Positions 38,364-49,048 of a DNA stretch of 64,000 bases are shown piece after piece. This DNA is from Methylocapsa sp. S129. GTDB lineage: Bacteria; Pseudomonadota; Alphaproteobacteria; Rhizobiales; Beijerinckiaceae. The position numbers and the translations under genes were made by a program. Under the pieces are notes generated by a model. That model did not search any database and was not told the DNA's origin. It worked only from the letters and a program-made list of their open reading frames with translations. The stretch covers positions 366,285 to 430,284 of the forward strand of contig NZ_LMUI01000011.1 of the NCBI RefSeq assembly GCF_009765995.1, written 5' to 3'. Position 1 is the stretch's first letter. Each line of letters starts with the position of its first letter.

Positions 38364-38596
38364 CGTCGCGGCCAGGGCCGCGGTCGGTCTTGTCGCGATG
38401 AGCAAGGCGGCAGGCGCGGAGATGATTAACCGCTTTGAAAGAAGCGGGGCGCCATCTTCGCGCAAACGCCGGTAATTCAGCCTTTTCAGCCGGGCCGCTA
38501 TCTGCGATGACTTGACGAGACGCAGAGCGGATACGAAATATCGGCGCATTGCTTGATTGATTGAACCACTCAATGACGAATCGGACTGAAGCAGAC

Positions 38597-39727
38597 GTGG
38601 CCAAACGCGACTTCTACGAGACATTAGGCGTCGCTAAAACCGCCACGGAGGCGGAACTCAAAAGCGCCTTCCGTAAAGCGGCCATGCTTTGCCACCCGGA
38701 TCGCCATCCCGGCGACCATCAGGCCGAGGCCCGCTTCAAAGAGCTGAACGAAGCCTATCAGGCGCTGTCCGACACAACCAAACGCGCGGCTTACGATCGC
38801 TATGGCCACGCCGCCTTCGAGCAGAATGGCGCGGGCATGGGCGATGGCTTCGCCTCGTCGATGGCCGACATATTCGACGATCTGTTCGGCGACATGATGG
38901 GCCGGCGCGGCGGCGGGCGCAGCGCTTCAGGCAAGGAGCGCGGCGCGGACCTGCGCTACAATCTCGAGATCACGCTGGAAGAAGCCTATAACGGCAAGAA
39001 CGCGACGATCAAACTGCCGACCTCGGTGACTTGCGAAACTTGCACCGGCACGGGCGCCAAGGCGGGCTCGAAGCCGCATGTCTGCAAGACCTGCGCGGGC
39101 CATGGCAGGGTTCGCGCACAGCAAGGCTTTTTCGCGATCGAGCGCACATGTCCGACTTGCCAGGGACGCGGACAGACGATCGACAATCCTTGCGACCGCT
39201 GCGCCGGTTCTGGCCGGGTCACGCGCGAGCGCACGCTTTCGGTCAACGTGCCCGCTGGCGTCGAGGATGGCACCCGCATCCGCCTAACCGGCGAGGGCGA
39301 GGCGGGACAGCGGGGCGGATCGACGGGCGATCTCTATATCTTTCTCTCGATCAAACCGCATCCGTTCTTCCAACGCGACGGCGCCGATCTCTACTGCCGC
39401 GTGCCGATCTCGATGGTTCAGGCGGCGCTCGGCGGCGAATTCTCGGTACGCGCGGTCGACGGCGGCGACGCCAAGGTGCGCGTGCCGGAAGGCGCCCAAT
39501 CGGGGCGCCAGTTGCGCATTCGCGGCAAGGGCATGCCGGCCCTGCGCTCCCGGGATTTTGGCGACCTCTATATTCAGGTCAATGTCGAGACGCCCCAGAA
39601 TCTGACGCGCCGCCAGCGCGAATTGCTCGCCGAATTCGACGCCGAATCGTCGCAGAAAACTCACCCGGAGAGCGCCGGCTTCTTTTCCAAAATGAAAGAA
39701 TTCTTCGAGGGGCTCGGCGGTCAATGA
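38597..39727 (+). CDS. dnaJ: Molecular chaperone DnaJ (Hsp40)
   Basis: 376 residues from GTG 38597, which gives the conserved start [10 protein letters not shown] and the family's usual length; ATGs at 38561 or 38573 would add 8-12 unconserved residues and cannot be excluded. J domain with HPD (CHPDRHPG), a short Gly/Phe linker, four zinc-finger repeats ([32 protein letters not shown]), then the substrate-binding C-terminal domains. It stimulates DnaK ATPase. Confidence 0.95.
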   Translation: MAKRDFYETLGVAKTATEAELKSAFRKAAMLCHPDRHPGDHQAEARFKELNEAYQALSDTTKRAAYDRYGHAAFEQNGAGMGDGFASSMADIFDDLFGDMMGRRGGGRSASGKERGADLRYNLEITLEEAYNGKNATIKLPTSVTCETCTGTGAKAGSKPHVCKTCAGHGRVRAQQGFFAIERTCPTCQGRGQTIDNPCDRCAGSGRVTRERTLSVNVPAGVEDGTRIRLTGEGEAGQRGGSTGDLYIFLSIKPHPFFQRDGADLYCRVPISMVQAALGGEFSVRAVDGGDAKVRVPEGAQSGRQLRIRGKGMPALRSRDFGDLYIQVNVETPQNLTRRQRELLAEFDAESSQKTHPESAGFFSKMKEFFEGLGGQ

Positions 39728-39791
39728 AACGACCTTCCCCCGCTCGCGCTCCGTCCGCGATCGTTGCGGTTCCGGCCAGTGGGAGCGTCGT

Positions 39792-40643
39792 TTGGCTCGG
39801 CTATTGAAGAAGCGCGTCGATCTTTCCAAAATGCGGGCGCGCCTGCGCTCCGGGCGCCCGCTAGGCGACGAAGTTCGCTTTCTCAAAACTTTGTTCGAGA
39901 GCCCGAGGCTGACCGGCGCGGTCTCGCCGTCGGGCCGTTTTCTCGCGCGAGCCATGGCGCGGGCGGTCGGGCCGGTTCGTGAGGGACTGGTCGTTGAACT
40001 CGGCCCCGGCACCGGGCCGGTGACCCGGGCCCTGATCGAGCAAGGCGTTCCGCCCGACCAATTGATTTTGGTTGAATATGAAGCGACGTTCTGCCGACTG
40101 CTGAGCCAGCGCTTTCCAGGTGTGCGTGTGGTGCAAGGAGACGCCTACGCGCTGAGGCGCACGCTCGCCGATTTGGCCGACCGCCCGATTCGGGCCGTCG
40201 TCTCAAGCCTGCCCCTTCTCAATCAACCGCCGGCGCGTCGCGCCGCCCTGATCGAAGACGCGTTTGCGCTGATGGCGCCGGGCGGCGTTTTCGTCCAATT
40301 CACCTATGGCGTGGCGTCGCCTATTCCTCGCCCCGCCAGCGCCGGCCGATTCTCCGCGCATGCGACCGCGCCGATTTGGCTGAACCTGCCGCCGGCGCGC
40401 GTATGGACCTATCGCGCCGATCCCAACGCCAGCGCGCCGGCGCCGCTTTTTTCGAGATTATGCGAAGGCGCCGACCGCATGGGCGAAGAATGGGTCGGGA
40501 AGGCCGAAGCGGCCGGCCGTCTGCTCCGCGCCAAGAGGGGTAAATTGGGCGCGAAAGTGCGCGCTCACGCCAAGGACATCCTCAGCGAGGCGCGGCGCCG
40601 CAAGCCGCTCGATATTTTTCGCAATCTTCCGCCTCGGGATTGA
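39792..40643 (+). CDS. pmtA: PmtA-type phospholipid N-methyltransferase
   Basis: 283 residues. It has a class I SAM methyltransferase fold with motif I VVELGPGTGPVTRALIEQG, followed by FCRLLSQRFPGVRVVQGDAY and GGVFVQFTYGVASPIPRP, features of the Rhizobium/Agrobacterium-type PmtA that makes phosphatidylcholine from phosphatidylethanolamine. The C-terminal 90 residues are a basic extension not typical of PmtA. The start is TTG at 39792 (GGGAG upstream); an ATG 13 codons later is an alternative. Confidence 0.82.
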   Translation: MARLLKKRVDLSKMRARLRSGRPLGDEVRFLKTLFESPRLTGAVSPSGRFLARAMARAVGPVREGLVVELGPGTGPVTRALIEQGVPPDQLILVEYEATFCRLLSQRFPGVRVVQGDAYALRRTLADLADRPIRAVVSSLPLLNQPPARRAALIEDAFALMAPGGVFVQFTYGVASPIPRPASAGRFSAHATAPIWLNLPPARVWTYRADPNASAPAPLFSRLCEGADRMGEEWVGKAEAAGRLLRAKRGKLGAKVRAHAKDILSEARRRKPLDIFRNLPPRD

Positions 40644-40667
40644 TCGCTCGGCGCGTCAGGAGAACTC

Positions 40668-41375
40668 ATGCGCAGGACTATTCTCCCCCGCGAGCGGTTG
40701 ATTGTCGCGCTCGATATGCCCGATGTCGCGCAGGCTGAGCGGCTTGTCGCTGAAATCGGCGACAGCGCCAGCTTCTACAAGATCGGGATGGAGCTCGCCT
40801 ATGGCGGCGGATTCGACCTTATCGCGCGGCTCGCCGCCTCCGGCAAACAGGTCTTCCTTGATCTCAAGCTGCATGACATTCCCAACACCGTGGAGCGCGC
40901 GGTCGCCCAGGTCGCGCGTCTTGGCGCGACATTTCTCACTGTCCACGCCTATCCACAGACCATGCGCGCGGCGGTGGTTGGCCGCGGCGGCTCTCCCCTC
41001 AAACTGCTGGGCGTTTCGGTGCTCACGTCCTACGACGACGGCGATCTGAAGGAGGCAGGCTACGCCTATGAGGTCAGCGCCCTCGTCGCGCGGCGCGGTG
41101 CGCAGGCTGTAGCCGAAAAGGTCGACGGCCTTGTCGCCAGCGCGGCGGAAGCGGCGATGCTGCGCGCCCGTCTCGGAGACGATCTCATTCTCGTTATTCC
41201 GGGCATTCGCCCCACTGGGGCCAAAGCCGGCGATCAGAAGCGCGTCGCAACGCCCGGTCAGGCGATCAGAGATGGCGCGGATTATCTGGTGGTGGGCCGG
41301 CCGGTGACACAAGCGTCCGATCCGCGCGCCGCCGCGCAAGCGATTGTCGCCGAGATCGCAGACGCGCTAACATAG
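40668..41375 (+). CDS. pyrF: Orotidine 5'-phosphate decarboxylase
   Basis: 235-residue cytosolic enzyme for the last step of UMP synthesis. The catalytic charge network DxKxxD is present in [14 protein letters not shown], with the N-terminal LIVALDMPD and the phosphate-binding end [23 protein letters not shown] precedes the ATG. It heads a same-strand run with two DUF1330 genes and dapB. Confidence 0.96.
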   Translation: MRRTILPRERLIVALDMPDVAQAERLVAEIGDSASFYKIGMELAYGGGFDLIARLAASGKQVFLDLKLHDIPNTVERAVAQVARLGATFLTVHAYPQTMRAAVVGRGGSPLKLLGVSVLTSYDDGDLKEAGYAYEVSALVARRGAQAVAEKVDGLVASAAEAAMLRARLGDDLILVIPGIRPTGAKAGDQKRVATPGQAIRDGADYLVVGRPVTQASDPRAAAQAIVAEIADALT

Positions 41376-41417
41376 GCTCGCATCTCCCTTCACCGAGCGT
41401 TCACCCCGGAGTCTTCC

Positions 41418-41705
41418 ATGCCCAAAGGCTATGTCATCGCCCGTGTCGACGTCACCAATCCGGAGGCTTACGCCCAATATGCCGCAGCCGCCGGCGAAGC
41501 GATCAAGAAACACGGCGGGAAAGCGCTTGCGCGAGGCGGCCGTCACGAAGCATTGGAGGGGCAGGCGCGCGGCCGCAATGTGGTGCTGGAATTCGACAGC
41601 TTTGAGGCTGCGCGCGGCTATTATTTCTCGGCCGACTATCAGGCCGCCAAGGCCAAGCGCGAAGGCGCGGCCGTGACCGAATTCGTACTCGTCGAAGGGG
41701 TGTGA
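41418..41705 (+). CDS. DUF1330 family protein (copy 1)
   Basis: 95-residue ferredoxin-like dimeric alpha-beta barrel protein (PKGYVIARVDVTNPEAYAQY, ALEGQARGRNVVLEFDSFEA, YYFSADYQAAKAKREG). DUF1330 proteins have no established function. The next gene, 102 residues, is a tandem paralogue; the stop of this gene is only two bases from its start, suggesting translational coupling and perhaps a heterodimer. Confidence 0.88.
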   Translation: MPKGYVIARVDVTNPEAYAQYAAAAGEAIKKHGGKALARGGRHEALEGQARGRNVVLEFDSFEAARGYYFSADYQAAKAKREGAAVTEFVLVEGV

Positions 41706-41707
41706 CG

Positions 41708-42013
41708 ATGGCCAAAGGCTATTGGATCGCCCATGTCGATGTGACCGACCCCGAGGCTTACAAGGGCTACCTTGCGGCCAACGCTATCGCTTTTGCGAAA
41801 TTCGGCGCCCGTTTTCTTGTGCGCGCCGGTCGCGGCGAGGTGAAAGGCGGCGCTTTGCATCCTCGCCATGTCGTGCTCGAATTCAAGGATTACGCCACGG
41901 CGCTGGCTTGCTACGAATCGGAAGAATACCGCCGCGCCATCGTCATCCGGGACGCGGCGAGCGTTTGCGACATTGTGGTCGTCGAGGGCTATGACGGACC
42001 GCAGCCAGGCTGA
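41708..42013 (+). CDS. DUF1330 family protein (copy 2)
   Basis: 101 residues, same fold as the preceding gene product ([40 protein letters not shown]). The ATG at 41708 has GAAGGGG eight bases upstream; a GTG two codons earlier would overlap the previous stop. The conserved GRGE residues in a loop are kept in this copy (RAGRGEVKG) but read ARGGRHEA in copy 1, so the copies have diverged. Confidence 0.87.
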   Translation: MAKGYWIAHVDVTDPEAYKGYLAANAIAFAKFGARFLVRAGRGEVKGGALHPRHVVLEFKDYATALACYESEEYRRAIVIRDAASVCDIVVVEGYDGPQPG

Positions 42014-42036
42014 CGGCGCGCAAAAAGGGGACAGAT

Positions 42037-42852
42037 ATGGCCGACATGCGGCTCGTTGTGACGGGCGCCGCGGGGCGCATGGGCCGGATGCTCATCAAGA
42101 CGATCCATGAAACGCCTGGCGCCGTTCTCACAGGGGCGCTGGAGCATCAGGGCTCGATCGCTTTGGGAGAGGACGCCGGGCTATTGGCAGGCTGCGGCAA
42201 GGCGGGCGTGCCGATCTCCGCCGATCCGCTCGCCGCCATTCTATCGGCCGACGGCATAGTGGATTTCTCGACGCCATCGGCGAGCGTCGAATTTGCCGCG
42301 CTCGCCGCGCAAGCGCGCATCGCCCATATCATCGGCACGACAGGTCTGTCAGCCGAAGACCTCAAGCGCATCGGCGCGGCGGCGCGTCACGCGGCGATCG
42401 TGCAATCGGGCAATATGAGCCTTGGCGTCAATCTCCTCGCCGCTCTGACCCGCCGCGTCGCCAGAGCTTTGGGCGAGGATTTCGATATCGAGATCGTCGA
42501 GATGCACCACCGCATGAAAGTCGATGCGCCGTCGGGCACGGCTTTATTGCTGGGCGAAGCGGCGGCTCAGGGACGCGGAATCAACTTGAGCGAACGCTCG
42601 GCGCGCGGCCGCGACGGCCATACCGGCGCTCGCCGGACCGGCGATATCGGCTTTGCCTCGTTGCGCGGCGGCACGGTCGTGGGCGATCACAGCGTGATTT
42701 TTGCGAGCGAGAGCGAGCGTATCGAACTCACGCATCGCGCCGAAGACCGTGTGGTTTTCGCACGCGGCGCGGTGAAGGCGGCGCTTTGGGCGCATGGGCG
42801 CAAGGCCGGTCTTTATTCGATGGCCGACGTGTTGGGGCTGAACGAAGCCTGA
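42037..42852 (+). CDS. dapB: 4-hydroxy-tetrahydrodipicolinate reductase
   Basis: 271-residue enzyme of the lysine/diaminopimelate pathway. N-terminal NAD(P) loop [39 protein letters not shown] and the catalytic/substrate loop [19 protein letters not shown]. The second residue after HHR is Met where many relatives have His. The stop is 15 bases before the start of a strong terminator hairpin that serves the opposite strand. Confidence 0.96.
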   Translation: MADMRLVVTGAAGRMGRMLIKTIHETPGAVLTGALEHQGSIALGEDAGLLAGCGKAGVPISADPLAAILSADGIVDFSTPSASVEFAALAAQARIAHIIGTTGLSAEDLKRIGAAARHAAIVQSGNMSLGVNLLAALTRRVARALGEDFDIEIVEMHHRMKVDAPSGTALLLGEAAAQGRGINLSERSARGRDGHTGARRTGDIGFASLRGGTVVGDHSVIFASESERIELTHRAEDRVVFARGAVKAALWAHGRKAGLYSMADVLGLNEA

Positions 42853-42867
42853 CGGGAACGCTGGCGT

Positions 42868-42900
42868 AAAAAAAGCCCGGTTCGATTGCTCGAACCGGGC
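42868..42900 (-). terminator. Rho-independent terminator of the Bax-inhibitor-type gene
   Basis: GCCCGGTTCGA (42875-42885), loop TTGC, TCGAACCGGGC (42890-42900), a perfect 11-base stem followed on the minus strand by seven T (42874-42868). The hairpin may also slow read-through from dapB on the plus strand, though no T-run follows in that direction. Confidence 0.93.
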
Positions 42901-42926
42901 CGGAATTATTCTTCGCTATCGGAGCT

Positions 42927-43694
42927 TTAGCGACGATCGCCCGTCAACTGCAGCAACGCCGTGAAGATATTGATGAAGTCGAGATAGAGCCGAAGGGCGC
43001 CGAACACCGACTTCTTCTGCGCCATTTCATAGCCGTCGCCAGCATAATATTGCGCCTTGATCGACTGCGTATCCCAGGCGGTGAGGCCCGCGAAGATGCC
43101 GATGCACAGGATCGACAGCGCCCATTGCAGGCCTGTGCTCTGCAGGAAAATATTGACGACGCTGGCGATGATCAGGCCGAACAGGCCCATCATCAGGAAG
43201 GAGCCCATCGCCGACAGATCGCGCTTGGTCGTATAGCCATAGAGGCTCAGAGCGCCAAAAGCCGCCGCCGTCTCAAAGAACACCCGGCCGATCGAGGCGC
43301 CGGTGTAGCGAATGAGCAAAGCCGACATCGACAGGCCGATCAGCGCCGCGAAAAGGAAGAAGGCGTTGCGGGCGGTCGACACCGAAATCGCATTGATGCG
43401 CGCCGAAATGAAAAACACCACGGCGAGCGGCGCCAGCACGATCACCCAGCGCAGCGGCGAAATATAGATCGCATTGCCGAAATCGGTCAGGCCGACGATG
43501 CGCCCCGCCTCATTTTCGACGACGCCAAGCTTGAACGCGCCGACCGCAAGAAGGCCGGTGATGCCAAGCCCAAGAGTCATGTAATTATATACGCCGATCA
43601 TATAGGCGCGCAGGCCCTGATCGATCGCGCCCACGCCGGACCGGGCAACGCCGGCGCCGTAACGAGCGTTTGCTGTGCGGTCATAGTCGGACAT
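42927..43694 (-). CDS. Bax inhibitor-1/YccA family membrane protein
   Basis: 255 residues with about seven membrane helices (YNYMTLGLGITGLLAVGAF, RWVIVLAPLAVVFFISARI, and others) and the BI-1 end WDTQSIKAQYYAGDG followed by ALRLYLDFINIFTALLQLTG. Family members act as membrane quality-control or calcium-leak proteins; in bacteria YccA inhibits FtsH. The ATG at 43694 has GAGGA upstream. It follows ppc on the same strand and ends in a strong terminator. Confidence 0.92.
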   Translation of the reverse strand: MSDYDRTANARYGAGVARSGVGAIDQGLRAYMIGVYNYMTLGLGITGLLAVGAFKLGVVENEAGRIVGLTDFGNAIYISPLRWVIVLAPLAVVFFISARINAISVSTARNAFFLFAALIGLSMSALLIRYTGASIGRVFFETAAAFGALSLYGYTTKRDLSAMGSFLMMGLFGLIIASVVNIFLQSTGLQWALSILCIGIFAGLTAWDTQSIKAQYYAGDGYEMAQKKSVFGALRLYLDFINIFTALLQLTGDRR

Positions 43695-43868
43695 CGAAAT
43701 CCTCGTTGAGTTGGTCGCGCGCCAAACCGGCCCGGTCGGGTCGGCAGGAAACGCTCCCTCCCAATATGGTCCCGCGCGCCGTCGCACGCAAGGGATTCCC
43801 GCTTGGGATCGATAACCGCGTCATTACAAATCGTTAACCCGCAACAGCGGATCGCGGAAGCGGCGGCG

Positions 43869-46676
43869 CTAACCGCTATTGCGTAGGCCGGCCGAAATCC
43901 CGTTGATCGTCAATTGGATCCCGGTTAGGACCTTCTCGTTGCCGGCATGGGCGCGGTGCAGCTTCAGCAGCTCGACCTGCACATGATTGAGCGGATCGAG
44001 ATAGGGGAAGCGGTTGCGGATGGAGCGATCGAGCAAAGGATTGCTCTCCAGCAGGTTCGTCTGCCCCATGATCGCCAGCAAAGCGTCGATCGAATCATGC
44101 CATTCCCGGCTGATCTGCGCAAAGATCGCCTCGCGCAGCTTCACATCGGGCACCAGCGCTGAATAGCGCGAGGCGATCGCCAGGCTGCTCTTGGCCATCA
44201 CCATGTCCATATTGGACAGCAGCGTGCGGAAGAACGGCCATTGCCGATGCATGTCCTTGAGCTGGGCGAGCCCGCCCTTCGGGTCGGCGGCGATGAATTC
44301 CTTCACCGCCGAACCGAAACCATACCAGCCCGGCAACATGAGCCGGCATTGCGCCCAACTGAACACCCAGGGGATCGCGCGCAAATCCTCGATTGCGGTG
44401 GTTTTCTTGCGCGAGGCGGGGCGCGAGCCGATATTGAGCGTGGCGATTTCAGTAATCACGGTCGAAGCCCAGAAATAGCGCTCGAAACCCTCGGTTTCAT
44501 ATACCAGTCCGCGATAGGCCTTGTAGGCGCTTTGCGACAGGGTCTCCATCGCGCTGAGATAGGCGGGATCCGGCGCGGCGACCTTCTCCTGCAGCAGGCT
44601 CGCCTCCAGCGTGGCGGAGGCCAGAATCTCCAGATTGCGCCGCCCGACTTCAGGATTGGAATATTTGCTCGAAATGATTTCGCCCTGTTCGGTGATGCGG
44701 ATCTGGCCCTGTACCGCCCCGCCCGGCTGCGCGAGGATCGCGTCATAGCTCGGGCCGCCGCCGCGCCCGACCGATCCGCCGCGTCCGTGAAACAACCGGA
44801 TGCGCACGCCATGGCGCCGGAAAACGTCGATCAGGCCGATCTCCGACTTATAGAGCTCCCAACCGGAAGTGACGAAGCCGCCGTCTTTGTTGCTGTCGGA
44901 ATAGCCAAGCATCACCTCCTGCTCGCCGCCCTGATTGTCGACGAGGCGGCGATATTCGGGAATGGCGAGCAGGCGGTCCATGACGCCGACGCAGGTTCGC
45001 AGGTCGTCGATCGTCTCGAACAGCGGCACGAGGTTGAGTGCGCAGCGCCCGTCGGCGCCGACAAGGCCGACCTCCTTGAGCAGCAGCGCCAGCTCCAGCA
45101 TGTCGGACACGCCTTGCGCCTTGGAGATGATGCTGGTGCGGATCGCGGCCGCGCCATAGGTCTTGTGGATCCAGGCGGCGGTGCGGAAAACGCTCAGCTC
45201 CCCCTGCGTCTCCTCGCTATATTCGAAGAACGGCGAAACGAGCGGACGCGGCGAGCGCAATTCCTGCAGCAGCAGCGCGATGCGCGCCTCCTCGTCGAGC
45301 TTGAGATATTCGACGCCCGGGATAGCGGCGGCCAATAGCTCGGCGACCGTCCGCTCATGCACATCCGAGTTCTGGCGCAGATCCAGCGGCGCGAGATGGA
45401 AGCCGAAGCAGTCGACGGCGCGGCGCAGGGAGCGCAGGCGGCCGCGCGCGAGAATGGCGCCGCCGCTCTCCTCCAGCGAGGCCACGATAACATCGAGATC
45501 GGCGGCCAGTTCGGCCGCGGTTCCGTAAGGCGGCGCATCGGCGATAGGCCGGCGCGAGGCGACGACCTGATCGAGATCGCGCGCCGTCGCCGCAAGGCGC
45601 GAGTAAATGCCGCCAATGGCGCGTCGATAGGGCTCGTCCTCGCGATTGGCGGACCGGTCGGTCGAGCGCTCGGCCAGTGCGCTGAGCGCCGCGCTGACGG
45701 GCATCAAAGTGCCGCTCACCGAGAGTTCCGCGCCCAGTTCGTGCAATTCGTCGAGATAATGGGCAAGGGCGCGCGCGCTATGCAGGCGCATGGTTTCACG
45801 CAGGACCTCGGCGGTCACGAACGGATTGCCGTCGCGATCGCCGCCGATCCACGAGCCGACTTTCAGGAAAGAGGCGAGGCCCTTGTCCCGGACAGGGGGC
45901 GTTTGGCGCGCCAGTTCGTCCTCCAGCGCCCCGTAGATATGCGGCAGCTCCCTGAAGAACGTATAGTCGTAATAGGACAGGCCGTTGGCGACCTCGTCGA
46001 GAACCTTCAGCTTGGTCTGGCGCAGCATGTTGGTGCGCCACAGAGTCAGAATGGCGCGCCGCAGCCGTTCTTCGCTCTCCTGGAGCTCTTGCGCATTGTC
46101 CTGCATGCGCTGGCGTTCGTCGATAATCTGGGCGATTTCCAGCTCGCGCGTCAGCGTGCTTTTGCGGCGCACTTCGGTGGGATGGGCGGTCAGCACCGGG
46201 CTGACCAGCGCGCCGTCGAAGAAGGCGCGCAAGGCTTTGGCGTCGATGCCCGCTTCCTGCGCGCGTTTGAGGGCATGCGCCATGGTGCCCGCGCGGGGCG
46301 CCGATCCCGCCACGACATGGGCGCGATTGCGGCGGATGTGATGCTGGTCCTCGGCGATATTAGCCAGATGCGAGAAATAGCTGAAGGCGCGCACGATCGC
46401 GAAAGTCTGGTCGGCGGTCAGGCTATCGAGGATCGCCTCCAGTTCGCGCCGCGCCCCCACTTCATTGTCCCGATGGAAGCGAATCGAGGACTGGCGGATG
46501 CGCTCGACAATGTCGAACACCGCCCCGCCCTCCTGTTCGCGCACCGTATCGCCCAGAATGCGGCCGAGCAGCCGGATGTCGTTGCGCAGGGGAAGATCCT
46601 TCTCCTCGTCCTGCGTCGGCGGCGTCTGGATCTGGGAGCGCGTCTCATGCGTTTGAACGACGGAAGCGATCGACAT
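43869..46676 (-). CDS. ppc: Phosphoenolpyruvate carboxylase
   Basis: About 935 residues. It fixes bicarbonate onto PEP to give oxaloacetate; in serine-cycle methylotrophs it is a main assimilation step. Catalytic blocks: [13 protein letters not shown] (His of active site), [53 protein letters not shown] and the typical C-terminus [10 protein letters not shown]. The start at MSIASVVQ (46676) was chosen with AAAGGG upstream; an in-frame Met 24 residues earlier is possible. It is opposite in effect to pckA. Confidence 0.95.
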   Translation of the reverse strand: MSIASVVQTHETRSQIQTPPTQDEEKDLPLRNDIRLLGRILGDTVREQEGGAVFDIVERIRQSSIRFHRDNEVGARRELEAILDSLTADQTFAIVRAFSYFSHLANIAEDQHHIRRNRAHVVAGSAPRAGTMAHALKRAQEAGIDAKALRAFFDGALVSPVLTAHPTEVRRKSTLTRELEIAQIIDERQRMQDNAQELQESEERLRRAILTLWRTNMLRQTKLKVLDEVANGLSYYDYTFFRELPHIYGALEDELARQTPPVRDKGLASFLKVGSWIGGDRDGNPFVTAEVLRETMRLHSARALAHYLDELHELGAELSVSGTLMPVSAALSALAERSTDRSANREDEPYRRAIGGIYSRLAATARDLDQVVASRRPIADAPPYGTAAELAADLDVIVASLEESGGAILARGRLRSLRRAVDCFGFHLAPLDLRQNSDVHERTVAELLAAAIPGVEYLKLDEEARIALLLQELRSPRPLVSPFFEYSEETQGELSVFRTAAWIHKTYGAAAIRTSIISKAQGVSDMLELALLLKEVGLVGADGRCALNLVPLFETIDDLRTCVGVMDRLLAIPEYRRLVDNQGGEQEVMLGYSDSNKDGGFVTSGWELYKSEIGLIDVFRRHGVRIRLFHGRGGSVGRGGGPSYDAILAQPGGAVQGQIRITEQGEIISSKYSNPEVGRRNLEILASATLEASLLQEKVAAPDPAYLSAMETLSQSAYKAYRGLVYETEGFERYFWASTVITEIATLNIGSRPASRKKTTAIEDLRAIPWVFSWAQCRLMLPGWYGFGSAVKEFIAADPKGGLAQLKDMHRQWPFFRTLLSNMDMVMAKSSLAIASRYSALVPDVKLREAIFAQISREWHDSIDALLAIMGQTNLLESNPLLDRSIRNRFPYLDPLNHVQVELLKLHRAHAGNEKVLTGIQLTINGISAGLRNSG

Positions 46677-46937
46677 TGGCGGCAACCCTTTGAACGCCGA
46701 CCCAAGGGGTCGGCTGGCCAGGCTCTGGTCGTCTATGTTGCGGCGCATCATCGCGCCAAGCAAGAGCGCCTTTGGCGAGCGAAGCAAAATATTGGCCAAG
46801 TCCGGGCGCCCCCCGGCGACGCGCCTCAATTTTGCGCGGCCTCGGAAGTTCCACGCCTCGGTCTCAATCCCGACGCAAAATCCCGTTGCAAATGCGGTTC
46901 TGAGCGCTTGGGCGCGGATGGTGACGGGGAAGCCTTG

Positions 46938-47417
46938 ATGCGCAACGCGACCGCTGGACTGCGTCGGCAGGCGATGTTCGCTGCCTTGGCCTGCGCGCTT
47001 CTGGCCAGCGTTCTGGCCACCCTCTCAGGGGCGCGGCTTCGCACCCATGCGGATACGGCTTTCGACCCGCCCATCCTGGTCAAGTCCGTCGCCGTCGATC
47101 GAACGCGCGTCGTAAACGAGGCCAAGGCGCCGGACCTGCCTATCGTGCCAGCATCGGTGCAGGCGCCCGCGTCGACAAAGGCGCAAAACCCGCTCGTCCA
47201 CAAGCTCTGTGGCGTTTCGCCGTGCCATCATTTGGCTGCTCTGCCGCCGGCGCCGCCCCGCCGACCCGCAGCGTCTTCGGAGGGCGCGACGGTCGAAGTG
47301 GCGCTCACGACGGTTGCGCCAGAGACGGACAAGCACCCCCGCTCCTTGTCGGACCGTCTCTTGTGGCCTGTCGGAAGCCTTCGCGATCGCGTCGCCGGGC
47401 TGATATCGTCGCTGTGA
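46938..47417 (+). CDS. Hypothetical membrane-anchored or exported protein
   Basis: 159 residues. After a short basic start comes one hydrophobic helix ([20 protein letters not shown]), then a Pro/Ala-rich extracytoplasmic part with a CGVSPCHH cysteine pair and a C-terminal amphipathic helix [25 protein letters not shown] lies before the ATG. Divergent from ppc. No known domain; I do not recognise it. Confidence 0.55.
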   Translation: MRNATAGLRRQAMFAALACALLASVLATLSGARLRTHADTAFDPPILVKSVAVDRTRVVNEAKAPDLPIVPASVQAPASTKAQNPLVHKLCGVSPCHHLAALPPAPPRRPAASSEGATVEVALTTVAPETDKHPRSLSDRLLWPVGSLRDRVAGLISSL

Positions 47418-47450
47418 ATGGATGCGTAATCTTGTGACCGGCTACGCTAT

Positions 47451-48632
47451 CTATATGACGTTGCGCTCGATGAGCGGACGGCCCGCCGCGATCCGCTCAA
47501 AGGCGAAGTCGGCCAGATCCAGCGTCGCATAGCGCCCTTGCGCGATCAGCTCGGCGAGGCCGCGACCGACCGCTGGCGATTGCTGGATGCCATGGCCGGA
47601 AAAGCCCGACGCAAGATAGGCATTGTCGAGGCCGGGCGCGCGCCCGACGATGGCGTTATGATCGAAAACGTTCAGGTCGTAATGGCCCGCCCAGGCGCGG
47701 CCGGGGCGGATGTTTTCGAAGGCGGGAATGCGATGGGCGAGCGCGGGCCAGATGATGTCGTCGAACTGCGGCCAGATGACATCGAAATCGTCGCTGTCAG
47801 GATCCTCGGCCTCAGGCGGCGAGATGCCGCACAGATAGGATTCGCCCTCGCTGCGCACATACGCGCCGCTGGCGTCGATGATCAGCGGGCAATGGGCGAT
47901 GCGCTCCCTGGCGTTGAATTGGAACACGCAGCGCTTGCGCGCATGAACGGGGATTTCGAAGCCCATTTGTCTGGCGAGTTCGGCGGCGCCTGAAGCGCCC
48001 GCCGCATTGACGAAAGCGCCACAGACGATCCGCTCGCCATTCGCCAGCCGCACCGCTGAGATGCGGGCGCCGTCGCGCTCGACGGCGGCGATCTCGCTTT
48101 CTCGATAGACGACGCCGAGCGCGCGCGCCTTGCGCCGGAACGCCTGCATCAAGGTATAGCCGTCGAACCAGCCCTCGCCGGAACGGCCCCATGCCGCCAT
48201 GGCGATCCCATCGAGATTGAGAAACGGGAAACGCGTCTTCAGGGCGTCGTGGCCGAGCAGAAGAATGTCGGCGCCCTCGGCAAGCTGGGTCGCATGATTG
48301 GCCGTCAGGATCGACGCGCCCGCCTCGCCCGCAAGATAGAGATAGCCGTTTTCGGTGAGGGGTAGATCGGGCGCTTCGCCATCGACGGCGAGAAGCTCTC
48401 CGGCCTTGCGCAGGAAGGCGACGCCATAAAGCCCAACGCGGATATTGATCGGGCTGGAAAATTGCTGGCGGACCGAACTCAGCGAAAGCGAGCTGGCGGC
48501 CTGGCGGTAGGTCATATCCCTGTCGATAACGAGGATGCGGCCCGAAAAATCCGGGTGCGCGGCCAGATGATAGGCGATGGAGGAGCCCATCACCGCGCCG
48601 CCGCCGATGACGACGTCGAAAGGCTCGCTCAT
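47451..48632 (-). CDS. FAD-dependent oxidoreductase (DAO family)
   Basis: 393 residues. N-terminal FAD-binding Rossmann motif VVIGGGAVMGSSIAYHLA, then SSLSLSSVRQQFSSPINIRV, and the C-terminal FAD motif YLASGFSGHGIQQSPAVGRG, as in glycine/sarcosine oxidases and DadA-like amino acid dehydrogenases. Substrate unknown; an amine or D-amino acid is likely. Its ATG overlaps the stop of a truncated cupin gene (ATGA), so translation depends partly on that remnant. Confidence 0.92.
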   Translation of the reverse strand: MSEPFDVVIGGGAVMGSSIAYHLAAHPDFSGRILVIDRDMTYRQAASSLSLSSVRQQFSSPINIRVGLYGVAFLRKAGELLAVDGEAPDLPLTENGYLYLAGEAGASILTANHATQLAEGADILLLGHDALKTRFPFLNLDGIAMAAWGRSGEGWFDGYTLMQAFRRKARALGVVYRESEIAAVERDGARISAVRLANGERIVCGAFVNAAGASGAAELARQMGFEIPVHARKRCVFQFNARERIAHCPLIIDASGAYVRSEGESYLCGISPPEAEDPDSDDFDVIWPQFDDIIWPALAHRIPAFENIRPGRAWAGHYDLNVFDHNAIVGRAPGLDNAYLASGFSGHGIQQSPAVGRGLAELIAQGRYATLDLADFAFERIAAGRPLIERNVI

Positions 48633-48808
48633 TTAACGGCCCGCGTCGACAGAATTGACGAGATGTCGGTATCGGCATGCGAACGCCAGACGAACTCGCC
48701 TTTGACTTTCACGACCATGACATCATGGCCGTTGAATTTTTCGACGATCTTCGGCGCCCAATGATCCGAGAATGTTGTGAGCTTTTGGTTCAAATCGACA
48801 ACAGGCAT
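48629..48808 (-). pseudogene. Truncated cupin gene remnant coupled to the FAD oxidoreductase
   Basis: 59 codons. VDLNQKLTTFSDHWAPKIVE and VVKVKGEFVWRSHADTD match the first half of small mannose-isomerase-like cupins, including the first metal-ligand His of SHADTD. The domain then stops: an unrelated end ISSILSTRAVK replaces the second half that should carry the other ligands. Intact relatives are about 110-120 residues. A deletion has probably joined the cupin start to the FAD gene. The short peptide may still be translated as a leader. Confidence 0.7.
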
Positions 48809-48842
48809 GCGCCGCGCCTTTGCTCTCAAAGATTATGCTTGT

Positions 48843-49007
48843 TCAATGGCGATGGCGAGCATAGCGCCGCTTCGCCTCCGCGGCGATTCCCGCTTCCATC
48901 TCTTCGAGAGTTTTCGGCTCCCCGTCAAAGACCAGCGAGGCGAACACTTCTTCCGGCCGGGTAGGCGCGAAACGCAACGCCGCCTTCAGCAAAGCGTCGT
49001 CGGCCAT
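48843..49007 (-). CDS. Small hypothetical protein
   Basis: 54 residues, MADDALLKAALRFAPTRPEE and KTLEEMEAGIAAEAKRRYAR, helical and charged, with GAGGAGA six bases before the ATG. The C-terminal half resembles the tail of AbrB/VapB-type antitoxins, but no DNA-binding part and no toxin gene is present, so no function is proposed. Confidence 0.6.
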   Translation of the reverse strand: MADDALLKAALRFAPTRPEEVFASLVFDGEPKTLEEMEAGIAAEAKRRYARHRH

Positions 49008-49048
49008 CTTCTCCCTCTTAACCTTCGTTCCGGATGCGCTGCGGGGCT

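Noticed and set aside
38364-38596. GC-rich dyad after dnaK as a terminator
   Set aside because: CGCGGC/GCCGCG stem has no following T-run, and dnaJ follows in the same direction.
45357-46937. Plus-strand open frame running opposite ppc
   Set aside because: Antisense to a strongly conserved enzyme. Only its last 159 codons, beyond ppc, look like a separate gene and were kept.
48843-49007. Antitoxin of a toxin-antitoxin pair
   Set aside because: Only the C-terminal tail resembles AbrB/VapB antitoxins; there is no DNA-binding part and no toxin gene beside it.
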